A stretch of 64,000 bases of DNA. Origin: Hyaloscypha bicolor E. Lineage: Eukaryota; Ascomycota; Leotiomycetes; Helotiales; Hyaloscyphaceae. A program made the position numbers and the translations under genes. Every line of letters begins with the position of its first letter. Within the stretch, counting starts at the first letter, position 1. This document shows, in pieces, positions 46,161 to 57,599 of this stretch. The stretch is from positions 454,152-518,151 of the forward strand of contig NW_020194563.1 of assembly GCF_002865645.1 (NCBI RefSeq), in the 5' to 3' direction. Below the pieces are notes generated by a model. The model worked only from the letters and a program-made list of their open reading frames with translations, was not told where the DNA came from and did not search any database.

Positions 46161-46558
46161 TGCCACACCAGATGCCGCTCTGAACAACCCAGGCGTCCCA
46201 TGTCCCGCAGGTTCCTCAGCTAGTCCCGGCGCTGCCCCTCAAACTCAGAGGACTTGGGACAATATAAGTTTGAGATTCTCCACATTTTTATAGAGCCATA
46301 ATGACATTTTTTTTATTTTTTACAGAAAACCAGTCCTGACTTCCGCGAAACACCCCGAGTCCAAGGCCGGCCCTCATATAACACAAACCGTCGCTAGGAC
46401 AATGGCTGGGATGACTACTCTCCAAATGAGGAAGCTGTGGCGCTCTACAGCCATAGATTCTCAAATACCAGCATCGCAAAATACCAGAAGCCTGACAATA
46501 CCGCGCAATACATTGGCAATTTCGATCTCATCGAGGACTCGGCAATGGCCTTCTTATG
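46123..46558 (+). pseudogene. decayed gene with MTANTPDLE start, two exons
   Basis: Exon 1 (46123 to about 46265) encodes MTANTPDLEVPTTATPDAAL and a P/A/T-rich stretch. A probable intron (donor GTTTGA, T-rich tail, TTACAG at about 46324) joins NI-K-TSPDFRETPRVQGR. Exon 2 then reads DNGWDDYSPNEEAVALYSHR after a TAG that may have been CAG or TGG, and ends DLIEDSAMAFL-stop at about 46558. No domain is recognised; the protein would be soluble and acidic. A truncated relative of its start lies at 35654. The end overlaps the tail of the convergent pseudogene. Confidence 0.5.
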
Positions 46559-47880
46559 ATTAGAGGTGCTACAAGTATTGCCAAGACAACTTTCTTTGTC
46601 AGAGTCCTCCGTCTCCAACTTCTTCGCCACAAGCGCATTCTTACGACAGGTGCTACAAACCAGGCTCTTAACAATATTGCTTCTCGCATGTTTGCCTGAG
46701 TTGCCGGTATTCGGGAGAATCTTGAAAGGATTAAAGGTCTCGATCAGATATTCTTTGATTCTTGCCGTGACCCAGTCGTATGGATTACTCGATTTCCACA
46801 GAATCATGTCTGCGAACTTCGCGATTCCCACCCACATCGCTATCTCGTTATATGGGGAGTTTGGAGTATCCATATTGACCTTTACTGCATACTCAACGTA
46901 TCTCGATAATATGTCAGGGACCCGGATCTTGGGCTCGATCTTGTTAATATCGAGAAACGCATCAATGATTGAGGGCCAGCTTCGCTCGAACTTTATTATA
47001 TCCATCCCCTTATCCAAGAATCCCTTCCCACTGAAACCCCCTTTGAAGAATTCCGAATATGCCATAACAAGCCCTTCCGGGACCCCGAATTCTCTCGCAG
47101 CACCGGCCGGCCACGATGAACGGAGCTCACCTCCAGCAGGCGACAGGCGTAGAACGGACCGAGAGCTTTGCCTACGACAGTCCAGGCTCTGTCGAGGTTT
47201 GAAGTATTGGGAGAGATAGAAAATAGGTTGGATGCATTTTATAGGCTGAAGGAACGGCGCCGCTTGAATGTATTCAATTTATCCTTGAGTCCATTAGCAG
47301 CAACAAACTCGCAGAGATAGTCCGTACGGTACTGCATAAAGTCCGAAGAGCTAGCTAGGTCCACGATTTGGTCTAGTACCGATAATGGCCGGTTGGGAGG
47401 CTCCATTTGTTTGTATTCGGCTAAAAGGGAATCGGAGATGTCCAGTAATACAGGTGGCGCAATTGGGGAGAAGCTGACTTTACGGAGTCATAGGTGATCT
47501 ATCTATGTATTGACTATTGCCGACCAGCGGTATATAAGGTCGAGTATATTGGTATTCGTATTCCTGACAAGTATTAGGGCGTAATTAGAATATTCGCAGA
47601 GGAGCTTTCGAGGGACCATATATTCCTTCCGGTTATTACTTGTTCTATACAGGATCTTAATATCCTCTCTCTCAAAGAGCCTATAACGGTGGGTTAGCTC
47701 AGTCTATGGCCAATCCACAAGACTACCTACTAGAAATATTCCTCCCGGAGCAGCTTATACAGATTCTTTACCTTCTCTATTATAGGTACTGTCTCACCGG
47801 AGCTTCGAGGCTATGGATACTATTGAAACCCGTCGACCGTATCGGACGGTTACAATTATGAAGGTACTATAAGGTGAGAT
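46445..47880 (-). pseudogene. decayed unrecognised gene with C-to-T type stops
   Basis: Minus-strand coding sense starts near 47830 (GETVPIIEKVKNLYKLLREE), continues after a shift with RYRLFEREDIKILYRTSNNR and ILDLIYRWSAIVNT-stop-IDHL-stop-LRKVSF, then PPVLLDISDSLLAEYKQMEP and SDFMQYRTDYLCEFVAANGL, SFSL-stop-NASNL, and after another shift MAYSEFFKGGFSGKGFLDKG to about 46445. All in-frame stops fit CAG, CAA or CGA changed by one C-to-T. The sequence suggests a soluble alpha-helical protein of about 450 aa; family unknown. A plus-strand open frame across 46566-47219 is its mirror. Confidence 0.55.
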
Positions 47881-48722
47881 AATTGCATATATACTATAAT
47901 GTTTAAGGAGTGTAATAAAAGGTAGTAGTAGGATTTTTTTAATAAGTAGAGGCCCCAGAAGAATACCCTAAAATGAAAAACTTTAAAAACTGGGTTTCAT
48001 TAGGTATCCTTCTATAATATACTAGTCTCGGCTTATATCTCAGCCTATTTATTACTCTATTACTCCTTTAATAATATTAATATAAAGAAAGAATAAGAAT
48101 ACTAATTATAGTACTAGAACCGACCTAATTATTATTAATAACTATATTATATTTGAGAATAAATAGAAGAGAATACTATAATCTTAGGTGAAATCAGGAA
48201 GTAACTAGCAGAAATTACTATATAAGCAGGCTTTACTAGACTCGAGGCATTTAATAATAGCTTAAAGTATTCTTAGTTATCTAGCTACTAGAGATAAGGA
48301 AATTAAAAGAAGTATAATCTTGAATAATAATTAATATTACAGAAACTAATAGACTAGATTTTATAGATATAAAATATATTTTATAATAGGATTATCTAAT
48401 TTAATAAGAGTAATAGAAATAGGAGAAATAATTACTACTTAAAAATTGGCTTCTAATTACTAATAATAAATTATAAATTTATAATTAATAAAGTATACTT
48501 GGCCTATTATAAAACGTCCCAGAGAAACTTTTAGTATTTTACTAAACTAACTTTACTAAATAGCTCTATAATATTATAATATTATATTACTATAATATAA
48601 TAATATAATAATATACTTTATAAATAGTATAAACTATTACCGAAATATAATTAAACGAGATTAGTAAATATATACTAGTAACGGGCTATATTCTTACTAG
48701 TAAAATAGGCAAGAATTCTATT
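47881..48722. mobile_element. RIPped transposon remnant
   Basis: AT-rich with depleted CA and TG. Protein-like traces on the plus strand could not be assigned. It ends at the ATAAG duplication of the gag-only element (48723-48727). Confidence 0.4.
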
Positions 48723-48896
48723 ATAAGTGTTACGAAACCGGGCTCTGGGCTTGGAAAGCAGGTAGAGTGGCTCTTAATCCGAGGATTCTAAACTAAGGAA
48801 GGAAGCTCGTATGTACAGGAGCTTTGGTGTTCTAAATACTAGCCCCAACCGCATGCGTCATTGCGTGGTCACGTGACGCTAAATTTCCTAGTAAAG

Positions 48897-49300
48897 TGTT
48901 GAACTAGCTAAGTAATAAAGCTAGGGTCACGTGCTTGTAATGTAAACCAAGTAAATGATACTGAATTGACTGCTGTTCTACAGTGGTAAGTAGCCCGTAT
49001 ATATAGCCCTGAACCCCCTAAGTCACATGTACTAAATCCCTATGCCAGCTGAACCGATTACAGCTATACAGGGTATTCCAGCCGTATATGGTATTCCAGC
49101 TATACAGGGTATTCCAGCCGTACAGGGTATTCCAGCTATACAGGGTATTCCAGCTATACAGGGTATTCCAGCCGTATAGGGTATTCCAGCTATACAGGGT
49201 ATTCCAGCTGGACAGGGTATTAAGCTAGTGCACAGCCCCATGGCGTTCGGTTCCAGGGCTTACTAAGCCTATTAGGGGCCTCAGGCCCCTAATTTCAACA
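48897..49300 (-). repeat. solo LTR, family M, copy 3, nested in an LTR
   Basis: 404 bp in inverted orientation, with the duplication TAAAG (48892-48896 and 49301-49305). It contains nine 18-bp minisatellite units at about 49062-49223 and CACGTG at 48928-48933. It is inserted inside the left LTR of element G copy A and shows no RIP. Confidence 0.9.
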
Positions 49301-49392
49301 TAAAGCGGCAGAGCGTAATATTACCCCCCCCCTTCAGGAAAGCTCGTCCCGAGCGCTCGAAAATCGTATAATCTCGTATGTCCTCGTATGTC

Positions 49393-50450
49393 CTACTTCC
49401 GGCGTTTCCTATCCATGCGATCCACTAGTTCCTAATATGCCAGTTCCTCCATATCCGAATCTGAATCAGAATCAGGGCCATAGGGTCCAATTGAGGCATT
49501 AGAATCGTAGCCACTATCAGAATCATTAACTATACAGATTACCACTCTTCTACCGTTCTCGCCTACCATAACCTTTGGTCCTGGCTTTGGTATCTTCTTT
49601 CCTGTCTCCTTATATGGCTCAATATTACAGTCCTTTACCCAGTATTCACTATTGCCATAGTATATACACTTGCCCTGCTTGCAAAGCTACTGGCGCTCTG
49701 CCGGGGATATAGATTATACTTGACTATTCGTATGGAAGGGAAAGCATCGTGGAGAGGAGGGTAGAGAGGAGGATCGCGGAGGCTCGGTAATTATACTAAT
49801 AGTATTAATAGTTAATATGTCCATAGTATTATCTTTGCTTAAGTAGTAGTAAGGCTTCTTTCCAGGGTCATGGTATTCGTACGTACTAGAGCGTCCGGCT
49901 AGCTATTATACTGTCTCAATGAACTTGGTATAGGTTCGAGGGAGGTTTAGCTATTAAGCTAGCCTATTCTTAATTATAGTATTAAGCCCTTGGCGGAAAG
50001 CTATAATCTTATTAACGTTATTCCAGTCTTGTTCATGTGCCTTATATAGGATTCGCTTGAACTTAGCTATAAAAGTATGAAGCGAATTAGTGCCTTACTT
50101 AAGAGAGTATAGCTTGTCCTCTGCTTCCTGTATCTTATTCGGATTTGAATAAATACGAGAGAGTTAGTTAAGAATTAAGAGATAGAACTAGGTTTGGTCT
50201 TCTTTAGCCTGGGAAAGCTAGGGTAGAACCATAGCTTGAACGTGTGATTCTAGATTAAGGTAGATATAGTAGAACTGAGCAGTAGTATTACTAATAGCTT
50301 TATAATTAACTCGTAGCTTAGCCTTAATTAAAGAAAGCCAGGTATTAAACTTATGAACTTGGCTATTAAATTTTTCGGGATATAGGAGGAAGGATTTCGG
50401 TTTTATAGAGAAGAGAGAGGAGGGGCGAGCTTATAAGAGAAGAAGTTTAT
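49393..50450 (-). pseudogene. gag of element G copy A
   Basis: The minus strand reads a retrotransposon gag: KFNTWLSLIKAKLRVNYKAI at about 50350, LYSLK-stop-GTNSLHTFIAKF, AFRQGLNTIIKNRLA, then a zinc-knuckle region GKCIYYGNSEYWVKDCN near 49670, where CxxCxxxxHxxxxC is expected and the second Cys and the His both read Tyr. It ends in an acidic tail (PDSDSDSDMEELAY). Stops occur at expected Q or W codons. No protease or reverse transcriptase follows, so the element is nonautonomous and would need a helper. Confidence 0.85.
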
Positions 50451-50931
50451 TACTTTACTAAGAGAGCTAATTACTTTACTATTAAAGTAGCTTAGCTTAG
50501 TATTAAATCTCTACTTAAAGCTCGGTAATTATAGTAGTAATCTAAATCTGTAAAGATTACTTTATAGTAAAAACTTGAAGTAAGAAAGAGCCTAATAAGC
50601 TTTTAATCTCTCTAAAGATAATAGTTCTATAACTATATATATTAATAGCTTTATTATTAAATTACCATAAAAATCATATATATATATAAGATATAAGAGT
50701 GGTTTTACTTTCTTTATAAGAATAAAAATAAGTTTAGAATAATATTACGAAACCGGGCTCTAGGCTTAAAAAGCAAGTAAAGTAGCTTTTAATCCGAGAA
50801 TTCTAAACTAAGGAAGAAAGCTCGTATATATAGGAGCTTTAGTATTCTAAATACTAGCCCTAATTATATACGTTATTACGTAATTATATAATACTAAATT
50901 TCCTAGTAAAGTAGTAGAATATAATAATAAG

Positions 50932-51782
50932 TATTTAAATAATAATAAATAAATAAATAATAGCTCTAAATAAGTAAGAGGCTATAGGAATATATTAGTT
51001 TAGATATTACTTAAGATAAAAGTAATATAGTCTATAGCTCTAAATAAATACTAACCTTTATAATAGTAGCTCGGATATTATAAAGTTTATTATTAGTAAG
51101 AAAGAAGCTACTTTTATTATTATATAAATAATTCCACTAAAACTTATAAACTATAGAACTATTCTTCTAAATAATTATTAAATTCTAATATCTTTAGAAT
51201 TACTAGAAGATATAAATAGGCTCTTATATATTCTTAAGATAGAAATATAGCTATAAGTAATTAAGGCTTAATACTAAACTAAAAATAAAATTAATATATT
51301 AGTAGAGATTTATATAATAATAGAATAGTTTATAATAAATAGGTTTATAATAAGAGATCTAGTAGTCTATTAGTTTGAGATATAATTTTATATTATATAA
51401 AACAAGTATACTTATATATAAGTTACTAATAATTATATAGAAAAGATCTATAGTATATCTATAATAGTTAGTATAAGTATTCTAAAACTTATTATAGTAA
51501 AAGTTATAGTTAGAGCAAGAATTACTATTATATATAGAGAACTATTTATTATTCTAATACTAAATTTATAAATCGAGAAGATTTATATAACCCGGATTTT
51601 AAATTACTAGTTAATAAGATTATAGTAGGAATTTATATAGAAGAAATATTAATTAGAGATAGTTATATAACAAATCCAAAATACTAGTATTTACTAGCTT
51701 TATTTCTTTTCCTAATAAATAAATCTCTATTTCTAAATCTTTTTTTCTAATTTATTAAGAATATAGCTTCTATTTATTTATA
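50932..51782. mobile_element. RIPped sequence between the two G elements
   Basis: AT-rich with CA and TG depleted; no readable domain. Probably part of the older transposon into which the G elements inserted. Confidence 0.4.
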
Positions 51783-51787
51783 AATAC

Positions 51788-53576
51788 TATTACGAAACCG
51801 GGCTCTGGGCTTAGAAAGCAAATAAAATAGTTCTTAATTCGAGAATTCTAAACTAAGAAAGAAAGCTCGTATATATAGAAGCTTTAGTATTCTAAATACT
51901 AGCCCTAACTATATATATTATTACGTAATTATATAATACTAAATTTCCTAGTAAAGTAGTAAAGTATAATATTATTTTTCTTTTTAGGAAAGCTTATCTC
52001 GAGTACTCGAAAATTATATAATCTTATATATTCTTATATATTCTATTTCTAGTATTTTCTATTTATATAATTTACTAGTTCCTAATATACTAGTTCCTCT
52101 ATATCCGAATCTGAATTAGAATTAGGGCTATAGGATCTAATTAAGGCATTAGAATTATAGCTACTATTAGAATTATTAACTATATAAATTACTACTTTTC
52201 TATTATTCTCGCCTATTATAACTTTTAGTTCTGGCTTTAGTATCTTCTTTCCTATTTTCTTATATAGTTTAATATTATAGTTCTTTACCTAGTATTTACT
52301 ATTATTATAGTATATATACTTGCCCTACTTATAAAGCTACTAGTACTTTACTAGAAATATAGATTATACTTAACTATTTATATAGAAAGAAAAGTATTAT
52401 AAAGAGAAAAGTAGAGAAAAGAATTATAAAAGCTCGACAATTATACTAATAGTATTAATAATTAATATATTTATAGTATTATCTTTACTTAAGTAATAAT
52501 AAGGCTTCTTTCTAGAATTATAGTATTTATATATATTAGAGTATCTAGCTAGCTATTATATTATCTTAATAAACTTAATATAGGTTCGAGAGAGGTTTAG
52601 TTATTAAGCTAGCCTATTCTTAATTATAATATTAAGCCCTTAGCAGAAAGCTATAATCTTATTAATATTATTCTAGTTTTATTTATATATCTTATATAGA
52701 ATTCGCTCGAACTTAGTTATAAAAGTATAAAGCAAATTAGTGCCTTACTTAAGAGAATATAGCTTATTCTTTATTTCCTATATCTTATTTGAATTCAAAT
52801 AAATACAAGAAAGTTAGTTAAGAATTAAGAGATAGAACTAGATTTGGTTTTCTTTAGTCTAGAAAAGCTAGGATAGAACTATAGCTTAAATATATAATTT
52901 TAGATTAAAGTAGATATAATAGAACTAAGTAGTAGTATTACTAATAGCTTTATAATTAACTTATAGTTTAGCCTTAATTAAAGAAAGCCAGGTATTAAAC
53001 TTATAAACTTGGCTATTAAATTTTTCGGGATATAAAAGAAAGGATTTTGGTTTTATAAAGAAGAAAGAAAAGAAATAAGCTTATAAGAAAAGAAGTTTAT
53101 TACTTTACTAAGAGAGCTAATTACTTTACTATTAAAGTAGCTTAGCTTAGTATTAAACCTTTACTTAAAGCTTAGTAATTATAATAGTAATCTAAATCTA
53201 TAAAGATTACTTTATAATAAAAACTTAAAGTAAGAGAGAGCCTAATAAGCTTTTAATTTCTCTAAAAATAATAGTTCCGTAACTATATATATTAATAGCT
53301 CTATTATTAAATTACTATAAAAATTATATATATATATAAAATATAAAAGTAGTTTTATTTTTTCTATAGAAACAAGAATAAGTTTAGAATAATATTATAA
53401 AACCAGGCTCTAGGCTTAAAAAGCAAGTAAAGTAGCTCTTAATTCAAGAATTCTAAACTAAGGAAAGAAGCTTATATATATAAAAGCTTTAGTATTCTAA
53501 ATACTAGCCCTAACCGCATATATTATTATATAATTATATAATACTAAATTTCCTAATAAAGTAATAAAGTATAATA
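51788..53576 (-). mobile_element. gag-only LTR element G, copy B, fully RIPped
   Basis: LTRs of 184 bp at 51788-51971 and 53393-53576 are flanked by AATAC (51783-51787 and 53577-53581). The total of 1,789 bp matches copy A without its insertion. The interior aligns with copy A throughout (for example ATATCCGAATCTGAAT near 52100 and 49456) but is mutated C-to-T and G-to-A across its length. The gag frame on the minus strand is unreadable without comparison to copy A. Confidence 0.9.
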
Positions 53577-53581
53577 AATAC

Positions 53582-55324
53582 CTTTTTCTATATTTCTTAT
53601 TATCTAAAAAACCTCTTTTTATTACTAATATAACCTTAAATACCCTTACTAATAATAATAAATACTACTTTTAAAAATACTAAGCTACCTTTATTATCTG
53701 AATTTATTTAGCTCTTTAAAGATTTCTAGATAAGAAATAATATTTCTAGTTCTTTTAATTATTATATTAAACTTATATTTCTTTAGAAAAAAAGAATAAA
53801 AAAAGAATATTTTATCTAAAAAAGTATTATAGTATTCTATTATATTATTTTTTAAAGATATCCCTAGTATATAAGAATATAGGAATACTATTTTACTTAT
53901 TTCTAATATAATAATATAGAATTATACTTATTTATTTACTAAAAGTATTCTATAAATATTAACTTAATATATTATTTTTAAACTAAGCTATTTCCTTAAA
54001 TCTTTAATATAACCTTTAATCTTACCTTACTTATAAGTATTTCTATAAACTATTATAGGGTATTTATATACTAGTTAAATTATTTTCTTTTCTAATAATT
54101 ATCTTAAGATAATACTTATTTTATTAGAAAATTATTATACCCTAATTACTTATTTTCAAGTAATTTCTCTTATCTATAAAGTAAGTTATAAGAAAGTTAT
54201 CTAGATAAATAAATAGGAGAATAATAAATAAATTAGATTTCGAAATTAAATAAAAATAGCTTTCCGGGAACTTGCCCGAGAAGAAGTTACTTCTAAATCC
54301 AGCTATAATTATATAGTTTAGAGGCCTATATAAAAGGTTTTAAACTAATATTACTAAGCTTAACTAGATATTAGTTAGCTATAATTAACTCGATATTATA
54401 AAGTCTTTAAAATAGTAATATAAGTTAAGACTTATAATTATAATTTCTTTTAAAAATTACTATAGATTTTTATAGAAAATAAAAAAACTAATATATATAA
54501 TTTTACTAGCTTTTTTATTTGAAATAATTATACTAGTAGCTAGTATAATTAGATAAATATACCGGATTATAGAAAACTTAGTCTTATTTTCTCTCTTATA
54601 ATAAAATAGTCTTTTTTATTTTCTATTATTATAAAATTTTTATTAATACTAAAAGTTAACTTAATTATAATTATGGCCTTTATTTTTCTATTATCTTTAT
54701 TATTAATATAACTTGAGCTTTATTACTTTTATATAAGAAATAATAGCAAGTATTATTTTATAATATTTAATTTAGATAATATCTTATAATATTTAACTAT
54801 AATTATTTAATATTATAATTACTAACTTTTTATTAGATTTCGAAATAAAAACAGGTACTTTATATATAATTTAATATTTCCTGGCTCTTACTAATATTTA
54901 ATAGTAATACTCGGGAATAGAATTTAGTATTATTATTTCTAGAATAAATTCTAAGTATCTTTCTATATTTTTAAGAATAATTTATCTGTTTCTTTATTTC
55001 CCGATTAGTTATTCTTATTAAATAATTACTTATTCTTTAAATTTCGAACTTCCGAGTTAATATTAATAATTTTATTCTCTAGGCTATATATAGAGTTAAG
55101 TTTTTAATAAAGTAGTTCTAATTTATTAATTTAAAATAAAAGTAATTATCTTAACTTAAATACTTCTTATATAATTACTTCTTTTATAACTATTTCTAAT
55201 ATAACTTTCTTTTAGTTATATAATATTATTTAATTAATTTAAATAACTCGAATAATATTATCTTAGAAGGAACTTACTTATAATATCCTCTTACTAATAA
55301 TTTGTTCTCCTTTACTAATAAGAG
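53582..55324. mobile_element. RIPped transposon remnant
   Basis: AT-rich, CA and TG depleted. Some plus-strand protein-like text (about 54250-55300) is not assignable. It ends at the AAAAG duplication of the next element and may continue at 62013. Confidence 0.4.
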
Positions 55325-55329
55325 AAAAG

Positions 55330-55602
55330 TATTATAGGTATAGTATTTAGGGCTTGAAAAGTAAGGTAAAAAGTTCCTTATAAAGACGATTTAAAGCTAA
55401 GGAAGAGAAAACTAGAATATAGGAGGCTAAAAGAAAGTATATATATCCTATAATATACTAGTTCTAAAAAGGCTAGCCTTCTAAATATTTCTAGTATATT
55501 TCAAATATATTTCCCTAGTAAGGCGGCCGCGTCACGTGCGCCTAGGAGGCATCTGGTATCTAGTAAAGTATCTCAGATACTAGATATCTAGAAATTATAA
55601 TA
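55330..55602 (-). repeat. 3' LTR of the Ty3/gypsy element
   Basis: 273 bp. In plus orientation it begins TATTATAGG and ends TTATAATA; the terminal dinucleotides are consistent with TG and CA changed by RIP. It contains CACGTG at 55533-55538. Confidence 0.85.
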
Positions 55603-56299
55603 TTATTTTCCCTTTTATAATAAGCTTATTCCCGAGCTTTATATAAGCTATTAATTTATCTAATTTCGTACTATACTTCTTCCTAAAGTGAAACTAGTAT
55701 CTCGAATATAGATATTATATATAAAAGGCCGGTGCCTTTACTATATAACCTAGGAGGATTTATTATTATTTCTATATAATTCTAGACTAGTATTATTTTT
55801 TATATAATCTAGCTAGTATTATAGGTTTTATAGAAGTTCTAGTATATTAATATTATTATTATAGAAACTCTATAAAACCAGGGAGCTATTACTTAGTACT
55901 AAAGCTAGATATTATACTAGATCTTTATCCTAACTAACTTACTAAATTCTATACTTTAGTCTATTTCTTACTAGCTTAACTATAATAACCCGTTTAATAC
56001 CATACTCTTATTTGCTATTCTCTAGTATTAATAGGGGCGGTTCCGGATTTACTTAATCTAATAGAGAATTCTGGAAGTCTTTTTATAGCTTCTTTATATA
56101 GAAAACTAAATATATCTTTATAGTTTCTGGCAGTTTTAGGAAAAACAAGTAGCTATATTATTCTAGAATCTCAAATGAGTTCTTTATTTAGTTTCCTAGC
56201 TTCTGGCTTAAATAATTGAATTTCTAGTACTTTATAGTAACCTATACTTTATTTCCTACTTTAAAATTAATTAAATAACAGTATTTATTAGCTTATACT

Positions 56300-57100
56300 A
56301 TATATTATTCCTATACTTACTTTATATAGCCTTAGATAACTTGCTATAATTTATATAATCGATTTACTAATACTTTAGCTTTATTCTTATTTAGCTTTTT
56401 TTTAGATAAATTAGCTTTAATAGGGGAGTTCTAGTCTAAAGAAGTACGAGGCTTATAGCCCTTTTTAGTTATAAATAGGAACTAGCTAATAATTTCGTAT
56501 TAAAGAAAGGCTTATTAATAATTAATTATAATAACCTATTTATTCTAGTTATTCTAGTAGTAATTAATATATAAATATAATCTCTAATTAAAGTACTAAT
56601 TAATAATCTCCGTTTATTTATTTATTTGAGAATAATTAGCTATAGAGAGCTTGAGTTTTATACTAATTCTCGTATAGAATTCGCTCTAAAAATCGGATAT
56701 AAATTAGGGTTCCTAATCTAATATAATTATTTCTAAAATACTTACTTAGTATATTATATAAAATAAAAATAGAGATATTAGCTATTTAGTTATAATTATA
56801 TCTTATACGGGAATTATAATTAGGTACTTAGATAAGTAATCTATAAATATAATAACTATATTATGGCCCGATTTGCTTTCTAAATAGCTCTTAAAGTCTA
56901 TAGTAATATATTACTAGAGGTAATTAGAAACTAGAAAAAAATAAAGTAAACTAGGCTTCTTATTTCTAGATATATATAATTTCTTATAAGTATAGTAATT
57001 ACTATAGTATTAATTAATATCCTTATCTATAAATAGCTAGTAATATTACTTCTTTAATAGTTATTAGAGCTTTATATATTTAGGATATTTAGAAAGAAAT
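56300..57100 (-). pseudogene. integrase of the Ty3/gypsy element
   Basis: Around 56890-56780 the minus strand reads SKSGHNIVIIFIDYLSKYLI, matching the integrase core of Ty3/gypsy elements around its first catalytic aspartate (FIDxxSK). Stops are frequent. The borders are approximate. Confidence 0.65.
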
Positions 57101-57599
57101 TTATTATATATTTTATAAATTAGGATAGTTTATAAAAGTAATCCGGGAGTCATTTTGTTCTCTGTAATATAAAGTCTTCTATAGTATAAAAGGAGGCCGT
57201 CTTATAGTATTCAGATATTACTTTTGGCTTAGGTTATTATATATAGCTTTTCTAGATCCGGTAATATATAATTATTTTATAGGATCTTATTTATAAGTTA
57301 CAAACTACTATACTTAGCGAGAGCCTCTAATAGTACTTCTATAGGAGCCACTATAGTAGAGTCTATTAGTAAAGCTTCTAAAAAAATATCTTTTTTTAGG
57401 AGAATTATATCTTTAATAGAAATATTTTTTTCCGGAAATCTTTAATATATACTTGATTTTTAGGGCCGAATTCCGGATTAAATAAGCCGATTTTATAAAG
57501 TATTACTATAAGCTATAAGTTATAGATAATCTCTGAATTAATCTTATTTTTGGAAAGAAGTACTTAAATTTATAGCTTTTCCTTAATCTGGCCCTAAGT

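Larger units (their letters stand above)
48728..50926 (-). mobile_element. gag-only LTR element G, copy A, with nested solo LTR
   Basis: LTRs of 184 bp lie at 48728-49320 (interrupted by the nested LTR) and 50743-50926; the duplication ATAAG flanks both ends (48723-48727 and 50927-50931). A polypurine tract (a run of Cs on the plus strand at about 49324-49331) abuts the left LTR, so the element reads leftwards. Without the nested insertion it is about 1,790 bp, with gag but no pol. RIP is uneven: the left LTR and adjoining internal 0.7 kb are little changed, whereas the right 0.5 kb is heavily RIPped. Confidence 0.9.

Noticed and set aside
46566..47219. 217-codon plus-strand open frame
   Set aside because: It mirrors the minus-strand decayed gene, whose composition and continuity in both directions are better; the plus frame has no start context or continuation.
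49938..49952. GGTTCGAG-type sequence as a tRNA B box (also near 52585)
   Set aside because: It lies within gag of element G, and no A box, cloverleaf or terminator surrounds it.
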